Part shown: piece by piece, positions 19,001 to 29,889 of the stretch | How the letters are laid out: every line of letters starts with the position of its first letter | Numbering within the stretch: the first letter of the stretch is position 1 | Source of the DNA: Metridium senile | Taxonomy: Eukaryota > Cnidaria > Anthozoa > Actiniaria > Metridiidae | Length of the DNA stretch: 64,000 nucleotides | Direction of reading: 5' to 3' | Assembly: GCA_949775045.1 (NCBI GenBank) | Contig: OX459105.1 | Location: 15,524,227-15,588,226, forward strand | The notes under the pieces: generated by a model | The model's database searches: none | Seen by the model: only the letters and a program-made list of their open reading frames with translations | What the model was told of the DNA's origin: nothing | Made by a program: the position numbers and the translations under genes

Positions 19001-21641
19001 AGCCTTAGATTGATGCAAGGATTGAAACACATTCGAGTAAGGGCTCGAGCCCTCGGACTCGGTGTTGCGGTGTTGATGGATAATTTTGTTGCGGAGTTGC
19101 GGTGAAAAAACTCTCAAAGTACGGTGTTGCGGTCGTGTAAATGCCTTCGGTGTGTGGTGTTTGCTTTTACAAAGCTGCGGTGTGCGGTTAATTTTAAAGC
19201 TGTGGTGTTCGTGTTTGGTGAGAGATATTGTGATACGGTGTGGTTGAAATTGTTTTGCGGTGTTGAGGATCTCGCCCCATCCCCCTCAACTTCCCAGCCC
19301 CCTGTCCCCCTCCTTACCGCAAGATTCAGATTAACGAAGACGGTGATCCCTATGGCAAGCGGTGGCCCATATCCCGTTAGTTTTCTGTCCGGATCCCCCA
19401 CAGCAAAAACCACTAGAACGAGAATGAATGATATCCAGATCTCCACGGCTAATGCTTTGCCGACTGTTACATCCGGGTTACGAATATTTACTGCCAGAAC
19501 AGAGTCATTGACGGCTTTATCTGGAGCTACCCCATAAACCATTGCAGCACCACAAATAGCTGTATTTTCAATGTAGATATGGATTCAATTAGTATTTGAA
19601 CACAGTGATGAAGATACATTGGTGGACCAACATCACAATCATCGACGTCACAGTTATTATTAGTATCTTCAACAGCAAACTTATTAGCCTGAGAAAACAG
19701 ACTATTTTCGTTATATTGTAATAATTACTATTAATTATTTCACTTTTCTTATCAAGTTCAAATATTCTTTTTTTGAATACATTACTATTGTACCAGTATC
19801 AGCATCAAAAAGCACCTAATCATATGCAAATGCCTGACAAGCCACACTTTGACTTCAATGTTTGAGTTTGTTTGATGTGTTCTTCTCTCCTATGCCACGA
19901 CGAGGGTTTTTCTCCGGGTTATCCGGTTTTCCTCCCTCCGCAAAAATGAACATGTGAGTTGAATTGTGTGAAAAATAATTAACGTAGAGGTAGTGTGTGT
20001 GTGTCTGAGTCTCCTCAATTAGTAGGGCACACGTGTCCAGCTAGAACGATTGAGACGTTAAAATAAAAATTTATTTTTATTTATTTATTTTAATAAAACA
20101 AAAGCACCATATAATGTATACATGTTTATTATATGGCAACGATAGTACGCGCGCTCTGAATGGCTGATTTCCGGTCTGATATTTTCCCATATCAGACCGT
20201 TACCATGACAACGGTCCAATTTTTCGTATTTTTTTCAGACCGGGAAATTAAAAACAATTTTTAACGTATTGCAATAAATATTTTGTTAAAGTTTTGCCTT
20301 TTCATACCTGCAAAGTATTTTTTTAGCCAGTTTAGTGTGTGTTTAATGTATTTTTATTCATTCAATAATGAGAGATTCGGCGATAAAATATTTGCGATTT
20401 CGAATATCGCTAAGAAAAAAAAGCCATATAATAAACGATTTATTAACCTCACTTGTTCGGTGTGTCCGGAAAAATATCAGACCTCGGTCTTTTTTGTACG
20501 GACCTCGCTACGCTCGATCCGTACTGTCAAGACCTCGGTCTGATATTTTCCCGTACAGACCTTACGCTCGGTTAATAATCCTTTTAATAGTAATGAAGAA
20601 ACTGTTTTCAATGAATGAAAGTCAAGGGCTTGCCTGGCAATACAATGTATATCATAAGCTGCTTCATTAGAGGGAAGATATATTTACAATAAATGGGAAG
20701 GTCGTGATGAGGGATGTACGTGGGATCAGAGATAACATGCCTGATCACATCAAGGGAGCACGGCAGACTGTTGTTTGTGGTTTGGATATATTCGTTTTTT
20801 TGAAGGTTTTAAATTACAACCATCTTTTCAAAGTTTTAAATTACATAAACGGCTTATTTCGTCAATCGACTGACCAGTAAAAATGGGCACAACTATCATT
20901 GCCGAGCGAGTCCGTCCCATTAATCTACCAATTTAGCTGTTGATGTAATTTAAAACGTTGAAAAGATCGTTGTAATTTAAAACCTTCAAAAGATCGAATA
21001 TATCCAAACCACAAACAACAGTCTGCCGTGCTCCCTTGATCACATAGTCCGAATCGGCTAGAATCAGGGATCACAGAAGAAGGATTGGGATCGTATGAAT
21101 AAATTCAGGGATCAAAACATTTTTTTGTGGGATCAGAGATCAAAATACGCAAGCTTTTGAAATCAGGGATCAAACTTTTGTGTAAAAAATGGATCAGTCA
21201 CGAAAGCTGATTAACCTAAAAAGTTGTTGTTGCTGTTGTTGTTGTTGTCATTGCATACAATGTATATATTAGCTGTTTCATGAGAGTGAAGTTATATTTC
21301 CACTAAATGGAGTAGTGTGTAGAGAAAGCTGATAAACATCACCTACCTCCTACTAACTGAGCAACAATATATAACACTGTTTGTACCAGAGTTTTCTTCT
21401 TGCCAATCAAGAACGCTATAGTTATAGCTGGATTAAAAAGACCAGAAGATACTTCCCACATTGTCATAGCAAATGTAGCAACACCTAAACCACAACTTAA
21501 AGATATATGCATGATAGTTACAGGAGGGTCCCATGACAACGAACATCCACAAATGTATGAAAGGAACAGTGAAGTGATCAAGAATTCGGCAAAGACCTCA
21601 ATCCAAAGCCTGCTTGAAGAGAGCTCAACCATAAACTTCAT
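16060..21641 (-). CDS. Aquaporin (MIP family water channel), complete, 4 exons
   Basis: Six-helix membrane channel for water or small solutes. Exons in gene order: 21347-21641, 19318-19559, 18885-18965, 16060-16278; phases match and the total is 278 aa, normal for the family. Exon 1 carries TM1-2 and the first NPA box (SGLFNPA, N70-A72). Exon 2 carries the hydrophobic segments [15 protein letters not shown] and [11 protein letters not shown]. Exon 3 carries the second box [16 protein letters not shown] (N188-A190, R191 of the selectivity filter). Exon 4 starts [16 protein letters not shown] (TM6) and ends in a hydrophilic tail. The start is the ATG just after a possible acceptor (TCTGTCTATAG), so a 5' UTR exon may exist upstream. 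The position usually held by the filter histidine in helix 5 reads leucine by my alignment, and the mercury-site cysteine is glycine. Closest to the AQP1/4-like group; substrate unknown. Confidence 0.9.
16553..16665. mobile_element. Small foldback in the aquaporin last intron
   Basis: ATAGTTACTGAGGCCGGC and AGCAATATTAGATATATTGC are inverted at the right end (GCAATATATCTAATATTGCT, GCCGGCC, GTGACTAT). Loop about 20 bp. Confidence 0.75.
16822..17365. mobile_element. 540-bp foldback nested in the 16668-18180 transposon
   Basis: Arms of about 240 bp (TATAGTTAGGTCCGATCAAC ... GTTGATCGGACTTAACTATA) include TTTGGCGGGAAAATAACGTC and its complement. No coding potential. Confidence 0.85.
17822..17900 (+). 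other. tRNA-like segment inside a transposon (copy 1)
   Basis: GGTAGCATAATGGC fits a Pol III A box and GGTTCGAATCC fits a B box, about 45 bp apart. The acceptor ends do not pair convincingly, so this is not called as a working tRNA gene. A second copy is at 26234-26312 in the related element. Confidence 0.55.
18389..18423 (-). ncRNA. Degenerate hammerhead-ribozyme-like motif
   Basis: On the minus strand CTGATGA is followed by an imperfect hairpin (GACTAGC..GTAGCTGTC) and GTAACGTC where an active core would have GAAAC. Probably a decayed copy. Confidence 0.35.
18966..19317. other. Aquaporin intron 2
   Basis: 352-bp intron with a degenerate TTGCGGTGTTG-type repeat (about 19060-19265) and a C-rich patch. 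No gene features. The plus-strand frame over the neighbouring exon is antisense. Confidence 0.6.
19859..20095 (+). mobile_element. 5'-truncated SINE copy in aquaporin intron 1
   Basis: Shares TTCTCTCCTATGCCACGA, CTCCGGGTTATCCGGTTTTC, AACGTAGAGGTAG and GATTGAGACGTTAAAA with the full SINE at 9239-9640 but lacks the tRNA-like head. Confidence 0.75.
20735..21048. mobile_element. Foldback element in aquaporin intron 1
   Basis: Arms of about 100 bp (ATCAAGGGAGCACGGCAGAC ... GTCTGCCGTGCTCCCTTGAT) with TTTGTGGTTTGGATATATTC inverted at the far side. Central unique region about 100 bp. Upstream, 20148-20570 holds diverged GGTCTGATATTTTCCC repeats in both orientations. Confidence 0.8.
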
Positions 21642-21894
21642 TTTTCTATAGACAGAAAACAAAATTTAAAAAGCTACATAAAATAATATATGTACTGAAA
21701 AAAACTTTTCAGGAATATTCATAATATATATTTTAAATATAATATCTAATTAATTAAAATGCACAGCCTTTTGGTGCAGGTAAATAATATTACAAACCTG
21801 TTGATTGAGTTTGTTTTTGAGTCTTTTGAAATGCTTTATCTCCTATAAAATACAAATAATATCATGATAACAGTAATTAGTAGAATGTTATTCA

Positions 21895-22290
21895 ACTTGT
21901 AAGTCTTCTTGGGTGAATGTAGTGTGGTACTTTCTACTTGGAAATAATGTTAACTATATATCAACGACTATATCAACTACTTGTAAGTATTCTTGGGTGC
22001 CACGTCTAGTGTAGTACTTTCTACCTGGAAATAACATTAACTATATATCAACTACTTGTAAGTATTCTTGGGTGCCACGTCTAGTGTAGTACTTTCTACC
22101 TGGAAATAACATTAACTATATATCAACTACTTGTAAGTCTTCTTGGGTGCCACATCTAATGCAGTACTTTCTACCTGGAAATAATATTAACTATAAATCA
22201 AACAATTGTAAGTCTTCTTGGGTGCCAAATATCTAGTGTGGTACTTTCTACCTGTAAATAACTAACTATATACCGGTAATCTATTTGTAA
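21895..22290. repeat. About 75-bp minisatellite upstream of aquaporin
   Basis: Five units with TAAGTCTTCTTGGGTGCCAC, GTACTTTCTACCTGGAAATA and ACTATATATCAACTACTTG. Sits 5' of the aquaporin start. Confidence 0.85.
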
Positions 22291-24338
22291 GCGTTATAAC
22301 AATAATTTAATGACCATAACAAGCATACGTTTCACTTATTGATTATGCAGCATAATATCAGGAATGTACGTATCAACAAATAATTGAAAGGCTTACAATT
22401 TCGGGCTTAATTAGGACAAATTCCAACGAATAAATTTCACAGGCTAAAGGCTGAAATTTGACATATGAGAACCACTAATTAGAGGCTTATATATCTATAT
22501 TTAGACATGAAGTATTGATTATTTGTTTAATATAAGTAGTGGCATATTATTGTGTTATGAATTTAAAATCATGTTGTGATCATGCAGTTATGATAATGAG
22601 AGAACAATAATTAACACTAGCTGCAGTATTTGCATAATTGAATCGACACAAATTGCGTTACTATAGTAATAGTATAACACTTAGATTGTTTTCTAGCGTC
22701 TAGTAAGTGTTCTCCTGTAAAGTACTTAGTCAGTGTATATAAACATTGCATGGTTTTATAGTGTTTGCATGTACTCTTAGCTAACTTGCCAAAATTATAA
22801 TACTAATTTATGTATGCATGCACCAGATGTAAACATTATAAAAGGTATAGAAGGAAATAGGTTATTCATCGTAATAGACCGATCCAAGGTTATTGCCGCC
22901 ATCTTGTAGGGGGTGCAGAACTACTGGGGCGAGCAGTAAATGTATGTAACTTTGAACTTATATAACTCCACTGGAAATTGCCGAATGTTCAATATAAACA
23001 TTTCATATCAAAGATACTATGCATGGCTAAACCTGAGATCAAACTAAGGTTGTTAAATTATGCGAAACGTATGTAAACGGCGATTTCAAATCTCCCTATA
23101 TTTACTGTGTAATTCTATATCGCTGAAACACAGTGTTTGTATGTAAATCTAAAATATTGATTACAGAGCCTGTAGCTCGTTTCCCAGCGCTATTTTTTGG
23201 ATATGTTATTAACAAATGCAAAACCTTTGATATACAATTTTAACTTTGAAAATCCAATGAATTGGAAGAAAAATATGTACTTTCAAAGTAGTCCAAAATC
23301 ACATACATTTACTGCTCGCCCCAGTAATTCTGCACCCCCTACAAGATGGCGGCAATAACCTTGGATCGGTCTCTTGACTCCGAAGCCTTAAGCTGTGTCT
23401 GATTATATTTAACGATTGAGAAAAATAATGCAGGTGAATTTAGCCGGATTAATGTGGAGTATCAGGTGATAATACTTCGTTTATATTAAAACATGCAAAA
23501 CTTCGTTCGATCCAAACTCAAGAAACAATTGAGCAATATAGCTTTAGATAGCAAAGGTTGTGAGCATCATTTCAATACTTTGGGCCTAAATTATGGAAGG
23601 TTATCATGGGTTAAGATGTTTCTTATTCAATCTTGATGTATTTTGTTCACATATGTTATTAAATGGGCTTCAGCTACTGTTCGTATTCTTCTCTATCGTA
23701 CAGGCATGATAATATGTTTTGCATGCAGTTCAAGACGTGGTAAAACTTTATGTTTTAATAACGATACTTACATTGTTAAAAAGACCGCTAATATTGCCTG
23801 TTCGTCTTCTTCAAATCAATGATAGTCAGTATTTTGTCTATATTATTGCAGCGTTCCACCGGCCAGAGGCTGATAGTGTGAGACTGTAAACAATATCGCG
23901 TGCTCTCTGTTGATCACCGCTGTACATTGTGACACAGGAAGCCCAAGCGTACCTCTTGTATATTATCTTTCCAAGTATGGCGAGGGTTCAAACCAGTGTC
24001 GACAGCACAGCTCAACATTTGCAATTTTCTGTCCTATTTTTTAAATGATCTCTTTATACCTAATTATCCCTTTTTTAATAAAGCTTGATTTTTAACTGAC
24101 AGAACCAGGAGCCTAAAATCCGTAAGTAAGGAGACAAAATCGGTACTGTGCTTTCAAAATCTGTACATGTATAACAAAAATATAAAATGTTCTGCACGGC
24201 TTGTGTGTCAAAAGAAAATGAACACATGTGCCGCTTGGCGATCTCCCAGCCCCCTTGGGTCCCTCCCCCACCACCAGCCCCTCGTTCCCAGGCCCCTATC
24301 CCTTCGCTTTTGGGTGGGGCTGAGGTTGTTAAACCGGC
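22291..24338. other. Intergenic AT-rich stretch between aquaporin and sulfotransferase
   Basis: No gene recognised. Contains the foldback at 22876-23373 and otherwise unique AT-rich DNA. The 400 bp before the sulfotransferase start should hold its promoter; no specific element was identified. Confidence 0.5.
22876..23373. mobile_element. 500-bp foldback with 'AGACCGATCCAAGGTTATTG' ends
   Basis: Arms of about 70 bp (AGACCGATCCAAGGTTATTG, CGCCATCTTGTAGGGGGTGC, GGGGCGAGCAGTAAATG) repeat in inverted order at 23304-23373. Interior about 360 bp, non-coding. Confidence 0.85.
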
Positions 24339-25280
24339 GTGAACCGCATGAACATGGCCGTGAACATGGCCGCACTACAATCGTTATATCGCCACCCTTC
24401 TCCACCGTTTTATACAATCAACGGCATAACCTACGAGAGATATATGAACCAAGATGTTATTGATGAAATGAAATACCTCCCAGTCCAGGAAAATGATGTG
24501 TTCATTGCCACTTACCCTAAATCTGGCACTACATGGCTATCCGAGATTGTATGGCAAATATTCTTGAACGGTAAACTCGACGAAAGACGGCCGATTGGTA
24601 CTCGAGTGCACTTCCTTGGACATGTCAAACGAAACTACAACCTAAAAACTAAGGATGAGTTTTACAAGTTTTATCTAGAAAACACCTCTCCGCGAGTTTT
24701 TAAGGTCCATATGCCTTACTTTCGCATGCCACAGTGCGATGACAACAAACCGAAGATCATCTACGTAATGCGAAACCCTAAGGATGTAGCCGTGTCTTTA
24801 TACTGGCACTACAAAGGATATTCCTTTTTCGAGTTCGATGGATCTTGGGACGACTTCTTTGAGTTGTTTATAGAAGGCAAGCTTGTTTTTGGTAGTTGGT
24901 TTGATCACGTACGTGGCTGGTTGGCCCATCACAACGAGCAAAACATATTATTCCTAAAATATGAAGATTTAAAAAAGAACCTCCCTGATGCTATCCAGAA
25001 AGTTGGAAGGTTTCTTGGTAAAGAACTGTCTGCAGATTTAATTGACCTTATTTCTAGTCAGACTTCTTTCGCTGCAATGCACAGCAAAGAGAAATCGTTC
25101 ATGGATGGCACAGTTGAATCAGAAAGTAAAGTACGAAATAGTGATACCAACTTCTTTCGAAAGGGTGAGGTTGGCGACTGGCTTAACTATTTTACTGAGG
25201 ATCAAAACAAACGATTTGATGAACTGTACGAAAAAAGGATAGCGGGGACAGGACTAGATATAGAATTCACATATAAGTGA
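24339..25280 (+). CDS. Cytosolic sulfotransferase (SULT family), intronless
   Basis: Transfers sulfate from PAPS to hydroxyl or amine groups of small molecules in the cytosol. At 313 aa it is slightly longer than the usual 290-300. PAPS 5'-phosphosulfate loop TYPKSGTTW (residues 58-66). FKVHMPYFR gives K122 and the catalytic-position H124. 3'-phosphate site YVMRNPKDVAVSLY gives R145 and S153 with canonical spacing. The C-terminal FRKGEVGDW (273-281) closes the PAPS site. All key residues are present, so it should be active; substrate cannot be told. The start could instead be one of the ATGs at codons 4, 6 or 10. The reading frame is a single exon, which suggests an intronless or retroposed copy, although many invertebrate SULTs lack introns. 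An antisense frame at 24208-24417 is a shadow. Confidence 0.93.
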   Translation: MNRMNMAVNMAALQSLYRHPSPPFYTINGITYERYMNQDVIDEMKYLPVQENDVFIATYPKSGTTWLSEIVWQIFLNGKLDERRPIGTRVHFLGHVKRNYNLKTKDEFYKFYLENTSPRVFKVHMPYFRMPQCDDNKPKIIYVMRNPKDVAVSLYWHYKGYSFFEFDGSWDDFFELFIEGKLVFGSWFDHVRGWLAHHNEQNILFLKYEDLKKNLPDAIQKVGRFLGKELSADLIDLISSQTSFAAMHSKEKSFMDGTVESESKVRNSDTNFFRKGEVGDWLNYFTEDQNKRFDELYEKRIAGTGLDIEFTYK

Positions 25281-25929
25281 AGAGTATTATCTTTGCATAA
25301 AAACAAAGCTAAAACACACATTTCACGCAAGACTGACATTTTCAGGAGGAGCCAACGGGTGTGTTCTTTAAAAAAAACTGTTCTTATAAGTAAGTTCCTG
25401 GGAATTAAATTCTGTACCTTGACTATCCTACGCTCTCACGTTTTTCATTATATACATCCTGTCATTCTGAAATTACCTGGAAAACGTAAATTTTCGGGTA
25501 GCCCCGTTTCTCGTACCAATCTCAAACACTGAAGTTTTGTTTATAATTATAAAACAACACTTAAACAACGTGTACCATTTTTCTTGGTTTTAAAATTTTA
25601 CCCGGGACCATTATTCTATTCACCTCTATATATTTGAAAACACTGCTAAGCGTTTTTTTTTGGTTCTAAAAAAAATATTTTCCTGGGAAACAGTAGGATA
25701 TTTATGAGAGTTCTGCGCCATTCGCTGAGGTAAGCAGTTTTTTTAATTCCTTAGCTAGGCAATTTTTGATTTCTGTATCGCAAACTCAGCCATTTTTTAG
25801 GTGAATTCAGAATTTGTGAATTTAGTTATAATCCGAAAATAATCCGATGAAAGCACTTTTCTATAGGGTATTCAAATCCTAGTAGGGTGTTTATTGTCCA
25901 TGGTATTAGTTAGAAACAAAAGGTATATC
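25281..25929. other. Sulfotransferase 3' flank
   Basis: AT-rich, no gene seen. An 80-codon open frame at 25293-25532 has no recognisable features. Confidence 0.5.
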
Positions 25930-26612
25930 TACTGTATAATTACTATTCAATACTACCCTGCCCCATTATTCTATCTCTTGCACAGTAATCGGCGGTTTCT
26001 TGTGTTTTTGAATATAATAACAATAGGCTTACCAAACTTTAATTAGTTATCAGCCAATGAAAATGTATTTACCAATCAGTAGCCTGCCCCATTATTGTTC
26101 TCTTTGTTGCATAATAATCGGCGGTTTCTTGTCTCTTTGAATATAATAACAATAGGCTTACCAAACTCTAATTAGTAATAATTTCATTCAATTGATGACA
26201 TTAATACTTGTTTTCTGTTGCAAGTTTTCCAACGGTTGCCTCAGTAGTATAATGGCTTAAGGCGCGGATACAGCAAAGCAGAAGATCTCGGTTTGAATCC
26301 TGGCGTTAGTACTCAAAGACTTTTTTCGCCAAAAATCGCTTTCTAGTAAATTAATTCTAAGTCTGATCTTTACTAGAATGAACATTATTTGTTATACACA
26401 CTAAATAGAACATACTGCAATATTTCTAATAATGCAGAGTGCGGACTGCATTATTTCTAATACTGCAGAGTGCGGACTGCAATATTTCTAATAATGCTGA
26501 GTGGGGACTGCAACATAACTAGATGTCTTTGCTTTCAGATGCGGGTACCCTGCAATCGGTGATTTAGTGCAGAGAGAGAACAATGGGGTAGGGTGGTGAA
26601 TAGTAATTATAA
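25930..26612. mobile_element. Relative of the 16668-18180 transposon, shorter
   Basis: Left end ATTACTATTCAATACTACCC and right end GGGTAGGGTGGTGAATAGTA. CAGTAATCGGCGGTTTCTTG occurs, and a second near-identical copy of the left segment follows at about 26085. It has the tRNA-like core at 26234-26312 and TGCAATATTTCTAATAATGC repeats near the right end. Confidence 0.75.
26234..26312 (+). other. tRNA-like segment inside a transposon (copy 2)
   Basis: Matches the segment at 17822-17900 with a degraded B box (GGTTTGAATCC). Confidence 0.5.
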
Positions 26613-27042
26613 ATTTCATTATATTACCTTTTGTTTTTATCAATACAATAGTGCGATTTCAAAACAAGTTTTAACAAAGTACTGAGAAGAAATGATTGAT
26701 ATCATGTGTAAACGCATAGCCAATTCTTCGCTGCTTGAATTCAAAGATATTTCCTTTTTTTCATCCTCAAGTTGAGAATGAAAAGAAAAGGGGGGGGGGG
26801 GGTACTCCCTTTGTCCAAGTGGTAGGGGTGATCGGCGGAGGTTTTAAAAACGACTCCTAAAACGGTACGCACAGATAAAAATTAAGCCTTGACAATTTCT
26901 ACCCCCAAAAAGCAACAAAACAGAGTAAAAATGATTCTTACAGGTACAAAATCATGTTACATAACTGATTTTTGAGCCAGAACCCTAAACAGAGGAGCAA
27001 CATTGATGATGAAATGTCTTGAAATGTCTGTTTTAGATAAGA

Positions 27043-27225
27043 GTACAGGGATACCTCTATTAAGCGGTCACCCTAGGGACTTTCCAAAGTGGCCGCTTAA
27101 TAGAGGTTGGCCGCTGAATAGAGGTATAGAATAGGTATAGGAAAAGATTTGTGACTTTTTATTGAGACCGCCTAATAGAGGGTGACCGCTTAATGTGTGA
27201 CAGCTTAATAGAGGTACCACTGTAT
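27043..27225. mobile_element. 'CCTCTATTAAGCGGTCACC' element, copy 2
   Basis: Same ends and interior as 10565-10742. Directly upstream of the propeller gene's first visible exon. Confidence 0.75.
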
Positions 27226-27299
27226 TAAAAGGTGGAATCTAATTACTTTATATTTTTGTACCAATGCAAGCTTGATTCAACGTCTATAATTTATTCCAG

Positions 27300-29788
27300 A
27301 TAAACAAAAGAGGCCCTTTTTAATCTTCGCCGATCGTAATAACATATATGAACAGAACTTGACTAGCTCCTCTGGAACACGTCAAACAGTCGTTACAAAT
27401 CAACGACTTATCATTTCGCTGGACTACAACTACAAAACAGCGGAAATCTTTTGGACTGATGTCCTATCGAAGACCATTAAAAGCACAGCGATGAACAAAA
27501 AACGCTCACAGGTGAAGTTGTTGGTGAAAAACGTAACTGAAGCTAAAGGTTTGAGTGTCGATTGGGTCAATAGGAAGCTATATTGGACCGACAATGGTGC
27601 TAACGTGATAGACGTAGCTGACCTTGATGGAAGGAATAGGTTAACGCTGGTTAAATCTGGTTTAGATGAACCAAGTGGGCTTGCTGTGTATCCAGCAAAA
27701 GGGTGAGGTACACTGGGGGTGGGTTGGGAAGGGCGGGGGGAGGGGGTGGAGGGTGATATTTCGATGGACAATCAAAAACACGTTCACACTCCAAATGTGA
27801 CGAGAATCGGTCAAATAGCAGCTGAGATATGGCCACTTGAATATATAATTTCCCCATACAAATCACTGTAATTTACGCTCTGTTCCAAAAGTTTGGAACA
27901 GACCCGAAAATACAGTGTTTAGTATGGGAAATTATATAGTAAGCGTTTACCCTTGGAATTTTCCAAAGTGGCCTGTTAATAGAGGTTGGCCGCTGAATAG
28001 AGGCATAGAATAGGAATAGGAATAAATTTGGGACTTTTTATTGTGGCCGCCTAAGGGAGCGGTTATTATTTATGGTGGGGTAGGGGGTGGGTGATTTTTT
28101 TATTCATATTTACAAATTGTCACAACCCCTCCCTTGCCATAAACATGTTTTTCATGACCCTTCCTTCTGATGTTTGCCAAAATCGTGATCCCTCCTTCAG
28201 TTGCCTAGGAAAATAAGTAACCCCTCCTTCAGAAGCCTTGAAAATTCCATAACCCCTCCTCACAATCAACCACCCCCTACCCCACCATAAATATTGACCG
28301 CTCCCTAATAGAGGGTGACCGCTTAATGGGTGACCGCTTGCCGATAGAGGACTGTAATTACTAAATATTAACGAATGTTTTAGTTCCATGTTCTGGTCCG
28401 ACCGTGGCATTACACCAAAGATAGAAATGTGTGGCATGAATGGTGACAACAGTACAAGACAATCCCTTGTAACCACCAACATCATGTGGCCCAATGCTCT
28501 CACTATCGACTATACGAATGATAGGGTCATATGGGCAGATGCTTTCTATAGTACAATAGAATCTGCAAATTTGGATGGATCGGATAGAAAAGTTATCGCA
28601 AGAAAAAGCTCAATCAGCAACTTTTTCCCCATTGCAATGACTTGTTTCCAGGACATGCTCTTTTTGTCTGACTGGGCTCAAGAAAGTATAACATTGTTTA
28701 ATACTACATCTTGGGAAGAGAAAGCTTTTGGAGAAATCTATGTTCCTATGGGACTACGTGTTTACCACAAGGAATTGCAGCCAGAAAAAGGTGCTTTTAA
28801 AGGAAAAAAAATCAAGGGTCACGTGATCCAGGTTTTTTGCCCCCTGTCGTGATGACTAGGGTTAGAGTTAATGTTTGAATAGGGTTGGGGTTAAGTTTTT
28901 GTGATTTGGGTTAAGATTTCGGGCTGCAGTTAGTTCTCATGCCTTGGGTTAGCCTATCCCCTAGGTCTAAGTTTGGGGCTACGTTAGTCACGTGACTAGC
29001 TTCACATCCCCAACTCGAGACCGAAACATACAAGTATTTGGTCCTGTCAACACGTTCCACTAACTAAAGTTCTGTGGTTTTGCTTAAATCTTAAAATGAC
29101 CACCCCCAATACTTGCTGTTTTGCCCCGTTTTTGAAGAATCCCTCAAGTTTGACTTGTGCGAAGTTCCCCACCTCTAACTTTGCAGAAAATGCTTGGTTT
29201 CAAGTAAAACGATGTAGATTATTTAAGAGCAACAAATCAGACTATTCTATAGTGTTAATAAGTGAAAAAGCTGACACTGTTGGGAAAACGATTTTTTTGA
29301 TTAATACGTATTAAATCTCTTCTCGTATAGGATAGTGAAAGGAAGGTCCAAACAAGCCAATTATTTATCGTGATTCAACAGCAACAACAACGTCTTTATT
29401 GCACCTAGAATTTGTAAGAGATTTACAAATAGAAAATTACAAGTACAGTAGGTACTGGCCCTAGCAAATAACTAAATAGCAAATTCAACTGATGAAGGCT
29501 AAAGACTTAGCCGAAACGTCTTATTAAATATCATCAAATTTAGTCAGAGAAAACCTAATAATTCTTTTGTAAAAATCATATGAACCCTGACTACAAAAAT
29601 CATATTTTTAAAGCAATTTCAGTGTTAAAATGTTTTCTTTTTCTATAGAATCGAGCCCTTGCAATAGAAAGAACGGAGGTTGCAGCCATATCTGTCTTCT
29701 AGCACCCAAACCAAAGACCCATACATGTCACTGTCCTGATGGTTTCAAGCTTTTGCTCGATGGAAAAACCTGCAAGCCTATCAAATAA
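27300..29788 (+). CDS. YWTD beta-propeller / EGF-like protein (LDL-receptor-related), 3' exons
   Basis: Three exons: 27300-27702, 28384-28790, 29649-29788, with matching phases and a TAA stop. Exons 1 and 2 encode about 270 residues of LDLR class-B repeats ([53 protein letters not shown]). That is about the length of one six-bladed propeller. Exon 3 encodes one EGF-like module with six cysteines ([13 protein letters not shown] ... TCHCPDGF ... DGKTC) and then stops, with no transmembrane segment. The architecture resembles one propeller-EGF unit of LRP5/6, LRP4 or nidogen. The first exon begins in phase 2, so at least one 5' exon, presumably with the signal peptide, is needed. I could not find it between 25281 and 27299, so the gene may be partial or its 5' end may flank the sulfotransferase. 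Presumably extracellular. Confidence 0.8.
27720..27760. repeat. G-rich patch after propeller exon 1
   Basis: GGGTTGGGAAGGGCGGGGGG-type sequence within the first visible intron; could form a G-quadruplex. The rest of this intron is the repeat at 27945-28345. Confidence 0.6.
27945..28345. mobile_element. 'AAGCGGTCACC' element copy 3, split by a nested MITE
   Basis: The interior GGCCGCTGAATAGAGG and end TAGAGGGTGACCGCTTAATG match copies 1 and 2. It is interrupted at CCTAA/TAATAG by the element at 28055-28305. Confidence 0.75.
28055..28305. mobile_element. Harbinger-like MITE with TAA duplication, nested
   Basis: Ends GGGAGCGGTTATTATTTATG and CATAAATATTGACCGCTCCC are near-perfect inverted repeats, flanked on both sides by TAA (28052-28054, 28306-28308). 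That is the 3-bp target duplication typical of PIF/Harbinger elements. Internal GTGGGGTAGGGGGTGG is also inverted. The host repeat reads through when the insert and one TAA are removed. Confidence 0.8.
29489..29520 (+). ncRNA. Hammerhead-ribozyme-like core
   Basis: CTGATGA, then a 6-bp stem GGCTAA/TTAGCC with loop AGAC, then GAAAC and GTC. This reproduces the conserved CUGAUGA - stem II - GAAA core. Stems I and III were not established. Such motifs occur in Penelope-like elements and retrozymes. It lies in the last intron of the propeller gene. Confidence 0.5.
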
Positions 29789-29889
29789 TCTAAAGAGCTT
29801 TGTCATAATCTGATCTTTTATAAACCGAAGAAAAAACAAAAATAAAAAGCAGATTCATAAAATGATTAGGATATGGTTAGCAAACGGTT

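Noticed and set aside
19124..19537. 137-codon plus-strand frame
   Set aside because: Antisense of aquaporin exon 2 plus its intron.
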